DNA of 5,708 bases from Bacillota bacterium (GCA_021820165.1 JAKADW010000155.1:1-5708), one strand, 5' to 3'; counted from the first letter of the stretch, positions 1 to 5,708 are shown. Numbers and translations: made by a program. The notes: generated by a model from the letters alone, not told the origin.

Positions 1-109
1 AGATCGGCGGCCCCGCATACCCGCGCGTCCGAACCAGAAGACCGGGTTGATTCTGTGCTAAGGCCTTCTGTTGCCAACGGCTTCGTGCTTGGCTTTCTTC
101 CCGCTCCAT
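1..109 (-). CDS. Start of an unrecognised protein, cut by the left edge
   Basis: An open frame begins with ATG at 109-107 and stays open for 36 codons plus one base to the window edge. The protein begins MEREESQARSRW, is rich in Arg, Gln and Glu, then reaches a more hydrophobic stretch ending LLVRTRGYAGPPI. A purine-rich ribosome-binding site (AGGGGG, 116-121) lies 6 nt upstream of the ATG, and the gene begins 23 nt after the stop of the upstream PLP-enzyme gene on the same strand with no terminator between. Those points support a real third gene of the leftward operon. I do not recognise the family from this fragment and assign no function. No signal peptide or membrane segment is visible in the part present. 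Other frames of this stretch are open too because it is GC-rich, so the case rests on start site and context. Confidence 0.6.
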   Translation of the reverse strand, partial: MEREESQARSRWQQKALAQNQPGLLVRTRGYAGPPI

Positions 110-115
110 CCGTGT

Positions 116-121
116 CCCCCT
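116..121 (-). promoter_or_regulatory. Ribosome-binding site of the left-edge gene
   Basis: On the minus strand the sequence reads AGGGGG, 6 nt before the ATG at 109-107. It decides the start of the truncated gene and is the main evidence, with orientation and spacing, that the gene is real. Confidence 0.5.
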
Positions 122-132
122 GCCCTTTCTGT

Positions 133-1281
133 TTAGAGCGTCTTCAGCACCTGAATTAAACGGCTCACGTCATCCTCGGTATTAAAGGCCGCCCAAGCCA
201 TGCGGATCCCCCGTCGCCCCGGTGCGGCTTTGGCGACCACGTCGCGCTCCAGTAGCCATTCATAGAGTCCCGACCCCAATTGACGACACGCCACCGTCAT
301 GAGCGCCGTCGATTGGAATTCCAGGGAGGGCGGATCATCTACCCGAAGTCCCTCGATGGTCCGAATTTGTTCTCGCGCATGGTCGGCAAGCTGTTTTTGA
401 TAATCGGCGTGACGAGCAAATCCTTCTTCCTCGAAGTAGTCCCAGGTTACGGACCAACCGGCGATGCGCGGCCATGGCCGGGTTCCGAATTCGAGGTCAT
501 CCCCGGATTCGCTATACTGCAAGAAGGGGCCTTCTTCCAACAACGAAGCCCCTGTTTGGAAATCTTCCAACGGCCAGCGTGTGTAGAGGTCACTGCGGCG
601 CTCGCGCTTGACCCAGAGGCCAGCCCAACCTGGCGGCGCCATCATCCATTTGTGGCCGCAGAACACGTAGAAATCCGCACCAAGTGCGGCCGGGTCCACC
701 ACGATGTTGCCCAAGGCCTGAGCCCCATCCACCAAGAGGCGGCAGTCAGGCCAAGCTTTGACCAACTCTGCCACCCCGGCCACGGGGAGTTCCCAACCGG
801 TGATGCAAGAGACTTGACTCATGACAATGAGCCGAGTGCGTCCATTCAACTTGGCCTTTACTTGGGCGAGCATGCCCATATCCGTATCGACCTTGACCAC
901 ATGCACGGTGAGGTTGAATCGGCGCATAATCGAAGAGAGCGCCAATAAGACGGCGCCATGCTCCTGGTCGGTGGTGATAACCTCATCGCCGGCCTCAAAG
1001 CGTAAGCCCCACAAGACGCGTAGAAGCGATTCGCTATTATTCTCCGTAATACTGACGATGCCCCCCGGCATCTGGCGCTCGGCGCGCGCCGCAAACCGCC
1101 GCACCCCGTCCTTCGCGTTGATGTAGTGATTATGCTGGCCGGGTCCAGCCTCAATCCATTCCAGCTCTCCGGCGGCAGCCGCCGCCAGCGCCGTACTCGG
1201 CGTTGGCCCCAGGGTCCCTGCATTGAGATAGGTCCGATTGGTCGCTGCCGGGATTAATAATTTCAAGTCATATCCGTACAC
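133..1281 (-). CDS. Class V aminotransferase-fold PLP enzyme (isopenicillin N epimerase-like)
   Basis: This 382-residue protein has the usual length of the cytosolic class V (fold type I) PLP enzymes that include isopenicillin N epimerase CefD, cysteine desulfurases and related lyases. Visible motifs in order: YLNAGTLGPTP near residues 18-28, TENNSE at 79-84, the PLP-ring-stacking histidine in QEHGA (His108), the PLP-nitrogen aspartate in LLVDGAQ (Asp185) with Gln188, the Schiff-base lysine in GHKWM (Lys211), FGTRPW at 265-270, and a C-terminal GIRMAWAAFNTEDDV whose Arg360 should bind the substrate carboxylate. The catalytic-loop cysteine of cysteine desulfurases is absent: the stretch before Arg360 reads KAAPGRRG. 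An epimerase, lyase or aminotransferase role is therefore likelier than sulfur transfer; the substrate cannot be read. The start is GTG, supported by AAGGAG 6 nt upstream; no in-frame ATG occurs until residue 71. It sits 3 nt after the M14 peptidase gene and is probably translationally coupled to it. Confidence 0.88.
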   Translation of the reverse strand: MYGYDLKLLIPAATNRTYLNAGTLGPTPSTALAAAAAGELEWIEAGPGQHNHYINAKDGVRRFAARAERQMPGGIVSITENNSESLLRVLWGLRFEAGDEVITTDQEHGAVLLALSSIMRRFNLTVHVVKVDTDMGMLAQVKAKLNGRTRLIVMSQVSCITGWELPVAGVAELVKAWPDCRLLVDGAQALGNIVVDPAALGADFYVFCGHKWMMAPPGWAGLWVKRERRSDLYTRWPLEDFQTGASLLEEGPFLQYSESGDDLEFGTRPWPRIAGWSVTWDYFEEEGFARHADYQKQLADHAREQIRTIEGLRVDDPPSLEFQSTALMTVACRQLGSGLYEWLLERDVVAKAAPGRRGIRMAWAAFNTEDDVSRLIQVLKTL

Positions 1282-1284
1282 GCC

Positions 1285-2973
1285 TTACTCCTTCCCCAAA
1301 ATAACCGAGGCTTTAATCCGCCCGGCGCGTGAACCGCCAATGATTACCTCAACCGCTGTTCCGGGACTTCCTCGGAACACCCACTCCACGTGGGCCCGCC
1401 TACCGTGAGGAGGTGTCCACCCGTCTTCCGTGCCATAGCCGTCTAAATGCCCCACGTCCACCGGCGATTTACCGGACACCAAAATGATGTCGCCCGCAAT
1501 CGTGGCTTGAAGACCTTCTAGCGCTAATTCCCGGCCCTTCTCCGTACTCGACGTGGGGAGGTACCCAGCGTTGACGACTTCCACCACAAGACGATAAAGG
1601 CCGGGACTTTCCTCGTCCAAGGTCAACTGACTCATATGAAGTACGGGCGTAGACAATCCCAGACGAGTTAAAAACGCGCTCACGTGAGCGCACTCTTCCT
1701 CGAGCAACAACGGGGGCGGATTTTGCACCACAAATTTCGGATGAAGCCCACCAATTTCTACCGGACCAAAGTCGGGGTGGTCGAACGGCCGCCACGGGAA
1801 GAAGCCCTCGTCGCCCACTTCCGCGGCTACCCACCCAACAATCTTCCGGTCATCCTCGATCTCCTCGTCCGGGCTCAGCTCCAAGAGACGGCGCATCCCA
1901 TATTCGGCATATCCCCGGGCGCCCGCATGCTTGGGCAAATCCCAGATTTCAACGGTAAATCCCAATACCCCAAAATGGTCATACATCCAGTCGTCAGCGG
2001 CCCCCGGCATCAACACCTTCTCGTGGCCGGTGGCAAAAATGTGGTAGTTGGAATCGGCGAAGTATCCGCTCACCTTGGCTCCCATATCGGCCACGCGGCT
2101 AAAAAGACGCCGGTCAGTCTCGGAAAGCACCTGGTCGTCACCCGTAGAGGGTTGGCGGAGAATCACGCCGCCCGATGTATGGAGGGCGACATAGGCGGCC
2201 ACATTGCCGTGACGGTGAATGAAGGCCGTTAAATGGCGAAGTTCGGGCTCCGAAAGCGGATACGGCCCGGCTCCCGGTTGTCCCTGCTCGCCGGCCCAGC
2301 GAATGGGAAAGTTGCGGTTGAAATCCATCGCCTGACGACGGGCATAGCGAGCATGCGCCCAGGCGGGCAAGGATCCGCTCGTACCCTTCCGATCAATGCA
2401 GCCTTCCGGGAAGACATGGTAGTAACGCCCGCCCCGCTCCCCAGGGTACCTGGGGCGCATTACCCGGGGGTCCACCTCATCTATGGCAAAGCCGCCGTCG
2501 TCGCTCGGCACCCGCATTAAGAGAATATGCCCATCGCCGTTGACATCCGATTCAATATACCCGTCGGGAGGGGCGGAATAGGGGTAAGTGTGAGGACTGG
2601 AGCGTACCCGATGCGGCGTGGTGAGATACAGTTCCGCTCCATCTAGGGAGATGCGGGGCACAACATAGAGGCTATGATCGTCCAATAGGGAGGTGGCCTC
2701 CGGGTTTCTCCCATAATTCTCTAAACACCAACGAATCCAATACATCGCCACGGCGTTCCCAGCGACCTCGCCCGCATGGATATTGGCATCCACGAATAAT
2801 GCCGCCTTGTCTTCGGGTGCTCCCGTTTTGCGGCAGGTCAAAGTCACCCCTGCCATGTCGCGCCCCTGGCGGCTTTGACCGATGACCTCCAGCGTCATCA
2901 AGTCGGGATACTGCTCGGCCAAGCGGTGAAGCTCATCCCACATCGCCTGATAGGTCCAATATTGTGCGCTCAT
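1285..2973 (-). CDS. M14 family zinc carboxypeptidase with C-terminal beta domain
   Basis: This 562-residue metallopeptidase should remove C-terminal residues from peptides or cleave related amide bonds. The M14 catalytic domain covers roughly residues 5-365. The zinc ligands are visible as HAGE (His66, Glu69) and ALHTSGG (His265). The substrate-carboxylate site is DFNRNFP (Asn219, Arg220), PRISLDG (106-112) replaces the usual PRxNPDG, and the catalytic base is in FTVEIWD (Glu342). A C-terminal part of about 165 residues, including FGPVEIGG and GYLPTS, looks like the beta-sandwich extension of one bacterial M14 subgroup; its role is unknown. No signal peptide or membrane segment is seen, so it is probably cytosolic. 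The ATG at 2973-2971 follows GGAGG (2980-2984) by 6 nt. It is the first gene of the leftward operon and diverges from nfo. The substrate is not deducible; peptide catabolism or processing of a specific amino-acid conjugate are both possible. Confidence 0.9.
   Translation of the reverse strand: MSAQYWTYQAMWDELHRLAEQYPDLMTLEVIGQSRQGRDMAGVTLTCRKTGAPEDKAALFVDANIHAGEVAGNAVAMYWIRWCLENYGRNPEATSLLDDHSLYVVPRISLDGAELYLTTPHRVRSSPHTYPYSAPPDGYIESDVNGDGHILLMRVPSDDGGFAIDEVDPRVMRPRYPGERGGRYYHVFPEGCIDRKGTSGSLPAWAHARYARRQAMDFNRNFPIRWAGEQGQPGAGPYPLSEPELRHLTAFIHRHGNVAAYVALHTSGGVILRQPSTGDDQVLSETDRRLFSRVADMGAKVSGYFADSNYHIFATGHEKVLMPGAADDWMYDHFGVLGFTVEIWDLPKHAGARGYAEYGMRRLLELSPDEEIEDDRKIVGWVAAEVGDEGFFPWRPFDHPDFGPVEIGGLHPKFVVQNPPPLLLEEECAHVSAFLTRLGLSTPVLHMSQLTLDEESPGLYRLVVEVVNAGYLPTSSTEKGRELALEGLQATIAGDIILVSGKSPVDVGHLDGYGTEDGWTPPHGRRAHVEWVFRGSPGTAVEVIIGGSRAGRIKASVILGKE
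1288..1293 (-). promoter_or_regulatory. Ribosome-binding site of the PLP-enzyme gene, inside the M14 gene end
   Basis: The minus strand reads AAGGAG, 6 nt before the GTG start at 1281. These bases are also the last two sense codons (Lys-Glu) of the M14 gene, whose TAA lies at 1287-1285. The arrangement implies that ribosomes finishing the peptidase uncover or directly feed the next start. It also supports GTG as the true start. Confidence 0.75.
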
Positions 2974-2979
2974 TGATCT

Positions 2980-2984
2980 CCTCC
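2980..2984 (-). promoter_or_regulatory. Ribosome-binding site of the M14 peptidase gene
   Basis: The minus strand reads GGAGG within GGCGGAGGAGATCA, 6 nt before the ATG at 2973. It is a strong site and fixes the peptidase start; the frame open upstream of it on this strand has no comparable site. Confidence 0.75.
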
Positions 2985-3005
2985 GCCTCGTGGCTCGATC
3001 ATGTC

Positions 3006-3016
3006 TGGACAGTCCA
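3006..3016. repeat. Perfect inverted repeat, candidate operator
   Basis: TGGAC-A-GTCCA is an exact 5-1-5 palindrome lying 33-43 bases upstream of the M14 start in the divergent intergenic region. The position suits an operator or a leader element of the leftward operon. An arm length of five can arise by chance, and no regulator gene is in the window, so function is only inferred. Confidence 0.3.
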
Positions 3017-3038
3017 TTTCTCGAAACCCGCTAGAAAT
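3016..3038. repeat. Imperfect inverted repeat, candidate operator or leader hairpin
   Basis: Eight-base arms ATTTCTCG (3016-3023) and CTAGAAAT (3031-3038) pair at seven of eight positions around a 7-base spacer; the outer six pairs are perfect. It touches the perfect palindrome at 3006-3016. On the minus strand it could form a small hairpin in the M14 mRNA leader, or bind a dimeric regulator. The stem is AT-rich and no T-run follows, so it is not a terminator. Confidence 0.3.
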
Positions 3039-3115
3039 TCCTGCCCCGCGCCATCCGACAAAAGATTCTGACGCTTCACGATATCGCTGCCCCGGAGACC
3101 AATCCCTCACCAATA

Positions 3116-3144
3116 TTGACGGCAGACCGGCCCTAGCGCATGAT
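3116..3144 (+). promoter_or_regulatory. Putative sigma-70-type promoter of nfo
   Basis: A -35 box TTGACG (3116-3121, five of six consensus bases) and a -10 box CATGAT (3139-3144, four of six) are separated by 17 nt. Transcription would start near 3151, giving a leader of about 33 nt before nfo that includes its ribosome-binding site. An alternative -10, GATACT (3142-3147), would need a 20-nt spacer. No comparably good promoter was found on the opposite strand for the M14 operon. Confidence 0.45.
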
Positions 3145-3169
3145 ACTAAAAGATATTCCCCCAATCTTG

Positions 3170-3175
3170 AAGGAG
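3170..3175 (+). promoter_or_regulatory. Ribosome-binding site of nfo
   Basis: AAGGAG lies 8 nt before the ATG at 3184 and fixes that start, which also matches the typical endonuclease IV N-terminus MRIGCHLSI. Confidence 0.75.
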
Positions 3176-3183
3176 TTGGATGA

Positions 3184-4017
3184 ATGCGCATCGGGTGCCA
3201 TTTGAGCATTGCTAAGGGCTATGCGGCCGCCGTGAAGGCAGCCCCCGCGTTGGGAGCCAACGCGTTTCAGTACTTCACCAAGAATCCTCGCGGATTTCGC
3301 AATGCCAAGCCCTTGGACCGGGTGGACGCCGACCGTGGCCGGCATCTATTAAACGAGCTCGACCTCGTGGCGGTCGGTCACACGCCCTACCTCATCAATC
3401 TTGCAGCAGCCGATGAGAGCCTCTATCATGCCTCTATCGATGCCTTGGTGCAGGATCTCATTATCGCCGAGGCGCGAGGAACCTACGGCGTGGTTGTTCA
3501 CTGCGGAAAACCCAAGGAGCTCGGACGCGACTGGGGCATCGAGCGCATGCATCAGGCCATCCGATCCGTGCTGGAAAGAAACGAGACCACCGGGGTACGC
3601 ATTCTGGTGGAAAACACCGCCGGTCAAGGATCAGAGATTGGTTCCACCTTGGCGGAGATTTTAGCGATTGTCGAACCCTTTTCCGACGATGAGGTCGGCA
3701 TTTGCCTGGACACGCAGCACGCCTTTGCCTCGGGCATGCTAACCCGCGAACACCCCACGGCGTTTGCTGGGTTCGGCAATCCCAACTTTATGAATCGCCT
3801 CCATGCCATTCATTTAAACGACAGCAAAGTCGCATTCGATGCACATAAGGACCGGCACGAACTTATCGGCAAAGGTTATCTTGGCCTCGAGGCCATACAA
3901 CAATTGGTCAATGACCCCAGGCTCGAATCCATTCCCTTTTACCTCGAGACCCCGGTCGACAAGGAAAGTCAATACGCGGATGAAATCGCCCAAGTGCGGT
4001 CCTTAATTCGCGAATAA
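3184..4017 (+). CDS. nfo: Deoxyribonuclease IV (AP endonuclease, endonuclease IV family)
   Basis: This 277-residue protein is a full-length endonuclease IV, a cytosolic TIM-barrel enzyme of base excision repair. The family cleaves DNA 5' of abasic sites and clears blocked 3' ends with a three-metal zinc centre. All nine expected metal ligands can be placed: His66 (GHTPY), His106 (VVHCGK), Glu143 (LVENTAGQG), Asp176 and His179 (CLDTQHAFASG), His210 (AIHLNDSK), Asp223 and His225 (HKDRHELIGKG) and Glu255 (YLETP). The N-terminus MRIGCHLSIAKG and the QYFTKNPR stretch are also typical. A small deviation is Gln178, where many relatives have Cys. The start has AAGGAG 8 nt upstream. It heads the rightward cluster: a lipid kinase gene follows after 22 nt and probably shares its transcript. 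It diverges from the M14 peptidase gene across a 210-bp intergenic region. Confidence 0.96.
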   Translation: MRIGCHLSIAKGYAAAVKAAPALGANAFQYFTKNPRGFRNAKPLDRVDADRGRHLLNELDLVAVGHTPYLINLAAADESLYHASIDALVQDLIIAEARGTYGVVVHCGKPKELGRDWGIERMHQAIRSVLERNETTGVRILVENTAGQGSEIGSTLAEILAIVEPFSDDEVGICLDTQHAFASGMLTREHPTAFAGFGNPNFMNRLHAIHLNDSKVAFDAHKDRHELIGKGYLGLEAIQQLVNDPRLESIPFYLETPVDKESQYADEIAQVRSLIRE

Positions 4018-4023
4018 TGTTTT

Positions 4024-4030
4024 GGGAGGA
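4024..4030 (+). promoter_or_regulatory. Ribosome-binding site deciding the lipid kinase start
   Basis: GGGAGGA lies 9 nt before the ATG at 4040. A longer frame could open at a TTG at 4022, but that would place this site inside the coding region with nothing similar upstream. The ATG at 4040 also gives the standard family N-terminus MAARIILNPAAG, so the shorter start is preferred. Confidence 0.75.
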
Positions 4031-4039
4031 CCGACTATT

Positions 4040-4915
4040 ATGGCGGCCCGCATTATCCTGAATCCTGCCGCGGGGAATGGCAAGGCGCAAAAATTATTTG
4101 ACCTCATCGAGCCCCACTTGCCCCAAGACGTGGAGGTCGTCCGCACGACAGGACCCGGGCACGCAACCGAGCTCGCCCGCGAAGTGGCGGAACAAGAGGA
4201 CTTGACTGTCGTGTCTTTAGGGGGCGACGGCACCCATCACGAGGTCATCAATGGCCTGATGCCCGCCGGCAAGGCGATCTTTGCCGTACTCCCGGCAGGC
4301 ACCGGCAATGATTTTGTGCGCACCCTCGGATACCCGAAAGGCCCCAGGGCGATGTTGGATGTCGCCCTTTATGGTGCCGAACGGCGCATTGACATCGGGC
4401 GTGTCAACCAAGAGTATTTTTTGACGGTGTCCGGTGTGGGGTTCGATGCAGAGGTCGCCGGTTGGGTCAACCAGCATGACAAAAAAGGCAATGGCACCTG
4501 GGTTTTTATTCGGGGCATTCTACGCCATCTGATTCGCTACCAGTCGGAAGGCATGACCGTTCACGTGGATGGTGCCTTCCGGTCCGAACCCACTTTTTTA
4601 CTCGCCGCGGGCAACAGCCCTTATTATGCCGGCGGTATGAAAATTTGTCCCGACGCCGATCCGGAAGATGGCTTATTTCAAGTCGTATGGGTGAAGGATC
4701 TGCCACGCCTGTCGGTGTTACCGCTCCTAACCCGGGTCTTTCGCGGCAGCCACGTTAAGCATCCCAGGGTCACCACATTTCAGGCAGAGCAATTGACCAT
4801 TGAAGGCCCGCCAAATATGTTAGTCCATGCAGATGGCGAAATCATCGGCCACCTACCGGTCACCTTAACGATCATGCCGGCGGCCATCCGAGTCCGTACC
4901 GGAAGAACCTCATGA
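4040..4915 (+). CDS. Diacylglycerol kinase-type lipid kinase (YegS/Rv2252/BmrU family)
   Basis: This 291-residue protein should transfer phosphate from ATP to a lipid such as diacylglycerol at the inner face of the membrane; DgkB-like members recycle diacylglycerol from lipoteichoic acid or lipid turnover. The N-terminal catalytic domain shows NPAAGNGKA (8-16), the nucleotide-binding GGDGTHHEVINGL (61-73) and LPAGTGNDFVRTLG (84-97). The second, beta-rich domain shows DIG (118-120), GVGFDAEV (132-139), GNSPYYAGGMKICPDADPEDG (191-211, metal-binding region) and HADGE (263-267) with the acidic pair Asp265/Glu267 expected at the active site. There is no transmembrane helix, as usual for the family. 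Length is normal. It starts 22 nt after nfo, and its TGA overlaps the ATG of the glycoside hydrolase. The actual lipid (diacylglycerol, phosphatidylglycerol, sphingoid base) cannot be told from sequence alone, so I give no gene symbol. Confidence 0.93.
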   Translation: MAARIILNPAAGNGKAQKLFDLIEPHLPQDVEVVRTTGPGHATELAREVAEQEDLTVVSLGGDGTHHEVINGLMPAGKAIFAVLPAGTGNDFVRTLGYPKGPRAMLDVALYGAERRIDIGRVNQEYFLTVSGVGFDAEVAGWVNQHDKKGNGTWVFIRGILRHLIRYQSEGMTVHVDGAFRSEPTFLLAAGNSPYYAGGMKICPDADPEDGLFQVVWVKDLPRLSVLPLLTRVFRGSHVKHPRVTTFQAEQLTIEGPPNMLVHADGEIIGHLPVTLTIMPAAIRVRTGRTS

Positions 4916-5708
4916 CAAAATGGCCTCGTGAGTGGCCCCCCTTTTTGTTCGGAGCGGCCACGTCTAGTCATCAAATTGAGGGCCACCAATCCAACGACTG
5001 GACGGACTGGGAAACCAGTGGCCATGGCCGGGAACCTTCCGGGAGGGCGACCGATCACTGGCACCTCTGGCAGGACGATCTGGCCCTATTCAAAAGTCTA
5101 GGCATCAATAGTTACCGATTCTCCCTGGAGTGGAGCCGCATAGAGCCGGAACCGGGACAGTTTGACCAGGCGGCCATCGACCACTACCGCGCTATGATCT
5201 CCTGGATGCGGGAACTGGGCCTGACGCCTCTTTTGACGCTGCATCACTTCACGTTCCCGCGGTGGGTAGCGAGGAAAGGCGCTTTCCTCCACCCGGATGC
5301 CCATGAATGGTTCGGCCGCTATGTGCATCACGTCGTCCGGCAATTGGGCGACCTAGTTGACCTCTACGTCACCATCAACGAGCCCCTGGTGCTCGTGGTG
5401 ATGGGCTACCTAATTGGCCTTTGGCCTCCGGGAGGCCACGGCTTTGGGCGCGCCCTTCGGCTGATTCGCCGCCTTCTCGATGCGCACCGTATAGCCTATC
5501 GTGCCGTGAAGAGCGCACGCCCTGGTGCCTGGGTGGGACTCGCGCATCATCTCATTGCCTTTCACCCTTGGAGCCGCTTGCCGTGGGATCGGGCAACCTC
5601 CCGGCTTCTCTCCTATCTCATGAATGACCGCTTCCTAAACATGGTCGGTCCTGACCAGGACTTCATTGGCGTTAACTACTACACCCGCCAATATGGGCAT
5701 CTCACGGG
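4912..5708 (+). CDS. Glycoside hydrolase family 1 (beta-glycosidase), cut by the right edge
   Basis: The frame is open for 265 codons plus two bases and continues beyond the window. GH1 enzymes are retaining, usually cytosolic beta-glucosidases or beta-galactosidases acting on short oligosaccharides. Visible landmarks: FLFGAATSSHQIEG (11-24, sugar-binding Gln21), YRFSLEWSRIEP (68-79), TLHHFTFPRWV (109-119, His112 at the sugar-binding position), TINEP (154-158) with the acid/base Glu157, WPPGG (171-175) and DFIGVNYYTR (250-259). The nucleophile motif (TENG) would lie past the edge. FIGVNYY comes about 100 residues after the acid/base, closer than in the common 450-residue GH1 form, so a loop region is short. 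TLHHFT instead of the frequent TLYHWD recalls archaeal and compact bacterial relatives. The ATG overlaps the kinase TGA as ATGA; GGAAG (4901-4905) is a weak ribosome-binding site 6 nt upstream, so coupling is likely. No signal peptide is seen. Substrate is not predictable. Confidence 0.92.
   Translation, partial: MTKWPREWPPFLFGAATSSHQIEGHQSNDWTDWETSGHGREPSGRATDHWHLWQDDLALFKSLGINSYRFSLEWSRIEPEPGQFDQAAIDHYRAMISWMRELGLTPLLTLHHFTFPRWVARKGAFLHPDAHEWFGRYVHHVVRQLGDLVDLYVTINEPLVLVVMGYLIGLWPPGGHGFGRALRLIRRLLDAHRIAYRAVKSARPGAWVGLAHHLIAFHPWSRLPWDRATSRLLSYLMNDRFLNMVGPDQDFIGVNYYTRQYGHLT

Noticed and set aside
280..948. A 222-codon plus-strand frame opposite the PLP-enzyme gene
   Set aside because: It is an antisense shadow of a GC-rich gene with clear PLP-enzyme motifs; no motif or ribosome-binding site supports it.
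1684..2232. A 182-codon plus-strand frame opposite the M14 gene
   Set aside because: It lies entirely within the M14 gene, whose zinc ligands and catalytic residues are intact on the other strand.
3001..3183. A 60-codon plus-strand frame ending directly before nfo
   Set aside because: It has no ribosome-binding site before its ATG, no recognisable motif, spans the putative nfo promoter, and lies in the only intergenic region. Its stop abutting the nfo ATG looks coincidental.
2970..3209. A 79-codon minus-strand frame whose stop overlaps the M14 start as ATGA
   Set aside because: The overlap looks like an operon junction, but its ATG lies inside nfo, lacks a ribosome-binding site, and the protein resembles no family I know. 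The inverted repeats and the M14 ribosome-binding site lie inside it.
4022..4039. TTG start giving a lipid kinase six residues longer
   Set aside because: The ribosome-binding site GGGAGGA (4024-4030) would then be inside the coding region; the ATG at 4040 has correct spacing and the family-typical N-terminus.
4922..4946. Possible terminator hairpin (GGCC...GGCC, then C and T runs) after the lipid kinase
   Set aside because: The stem pairs only four bases and lies inside the first codons of the GH1 gene, so it would stop that gene's own transcript.
1..5708. CRISPR array, insertion sequence, tRNA or rRNA, phage or defence system
   Set aside because: I saw no regularly spaced repeats, no terminal inverted repeats with a transposase, and no structured RNA signature; every complete gene belongs to a common chromosomal enzyme family.

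Overview
The window is ordinary bacterial chromosome, densely coding and moderately GC-rich (mid-to-high fifties percent by eye, not calculated). I see no mobile element, CRISPR array, tRNA or rRNA. It uses Shine-Dalgarno-led starts, including one GTG start, short intergenic gaps and an ATGA overlap. The protein styles (cytosolic M14 peptidase with a C-terminal beta domain, isopenicillin-N-epimerase-like PLP enzyme, compact GH1) suggest a Gram-positive or Chloroflexi-type environmental bacterium, perhaps a Sulfobacillus-like Firmicute. That taxonomic guess is an inference with low confidence.

Layout: two divergent gene clusters share one 210-bp intergenic region (2974-3183). The leftward cluster reads M14 zinc carboxypeptidase (2973-1285), then a class V aminotransferase-fold PLP enzyme (1281-133), then the first 36 codons of an unrecognised gene that runs off the left edge (109-1). 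The first two genes are 3 nt apart, and the ribosome-binding site of the second lies inside the last codons of the first. The third gene starts 23 nt after the second ends. This looks like one operon for peptide or amino-acid metabolism.

The rightward cluster reads deoxyribonuclease IV (nfo, 3184-4017), then a diacylglycerol/YegS-BmrU-type lipid kinase (4040-4915), then a family 1 glycoside hydrolase that runs off the right edge (4912-5708+). A plausible sigma-70-type promoter precedes nfo. The kinase starts 22 nt after nfo, and the hydrolase start overlaps the kinase stop (ATGA), so the three are probably co-transcribed although their functions (DNA repair, lipid phosphorylation, sugar hydrolysis) are not obviously linked.

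All complete genes look intact, with the expected catalytic residues. I did not find a convincing new system. The points most worth a second look are the truncated leftward gene, the peptidase/PLP-enzyme pair, two adjacent inverted repeats upstream of the peptidase, and the shortened spacer in the GH1 enzyme.
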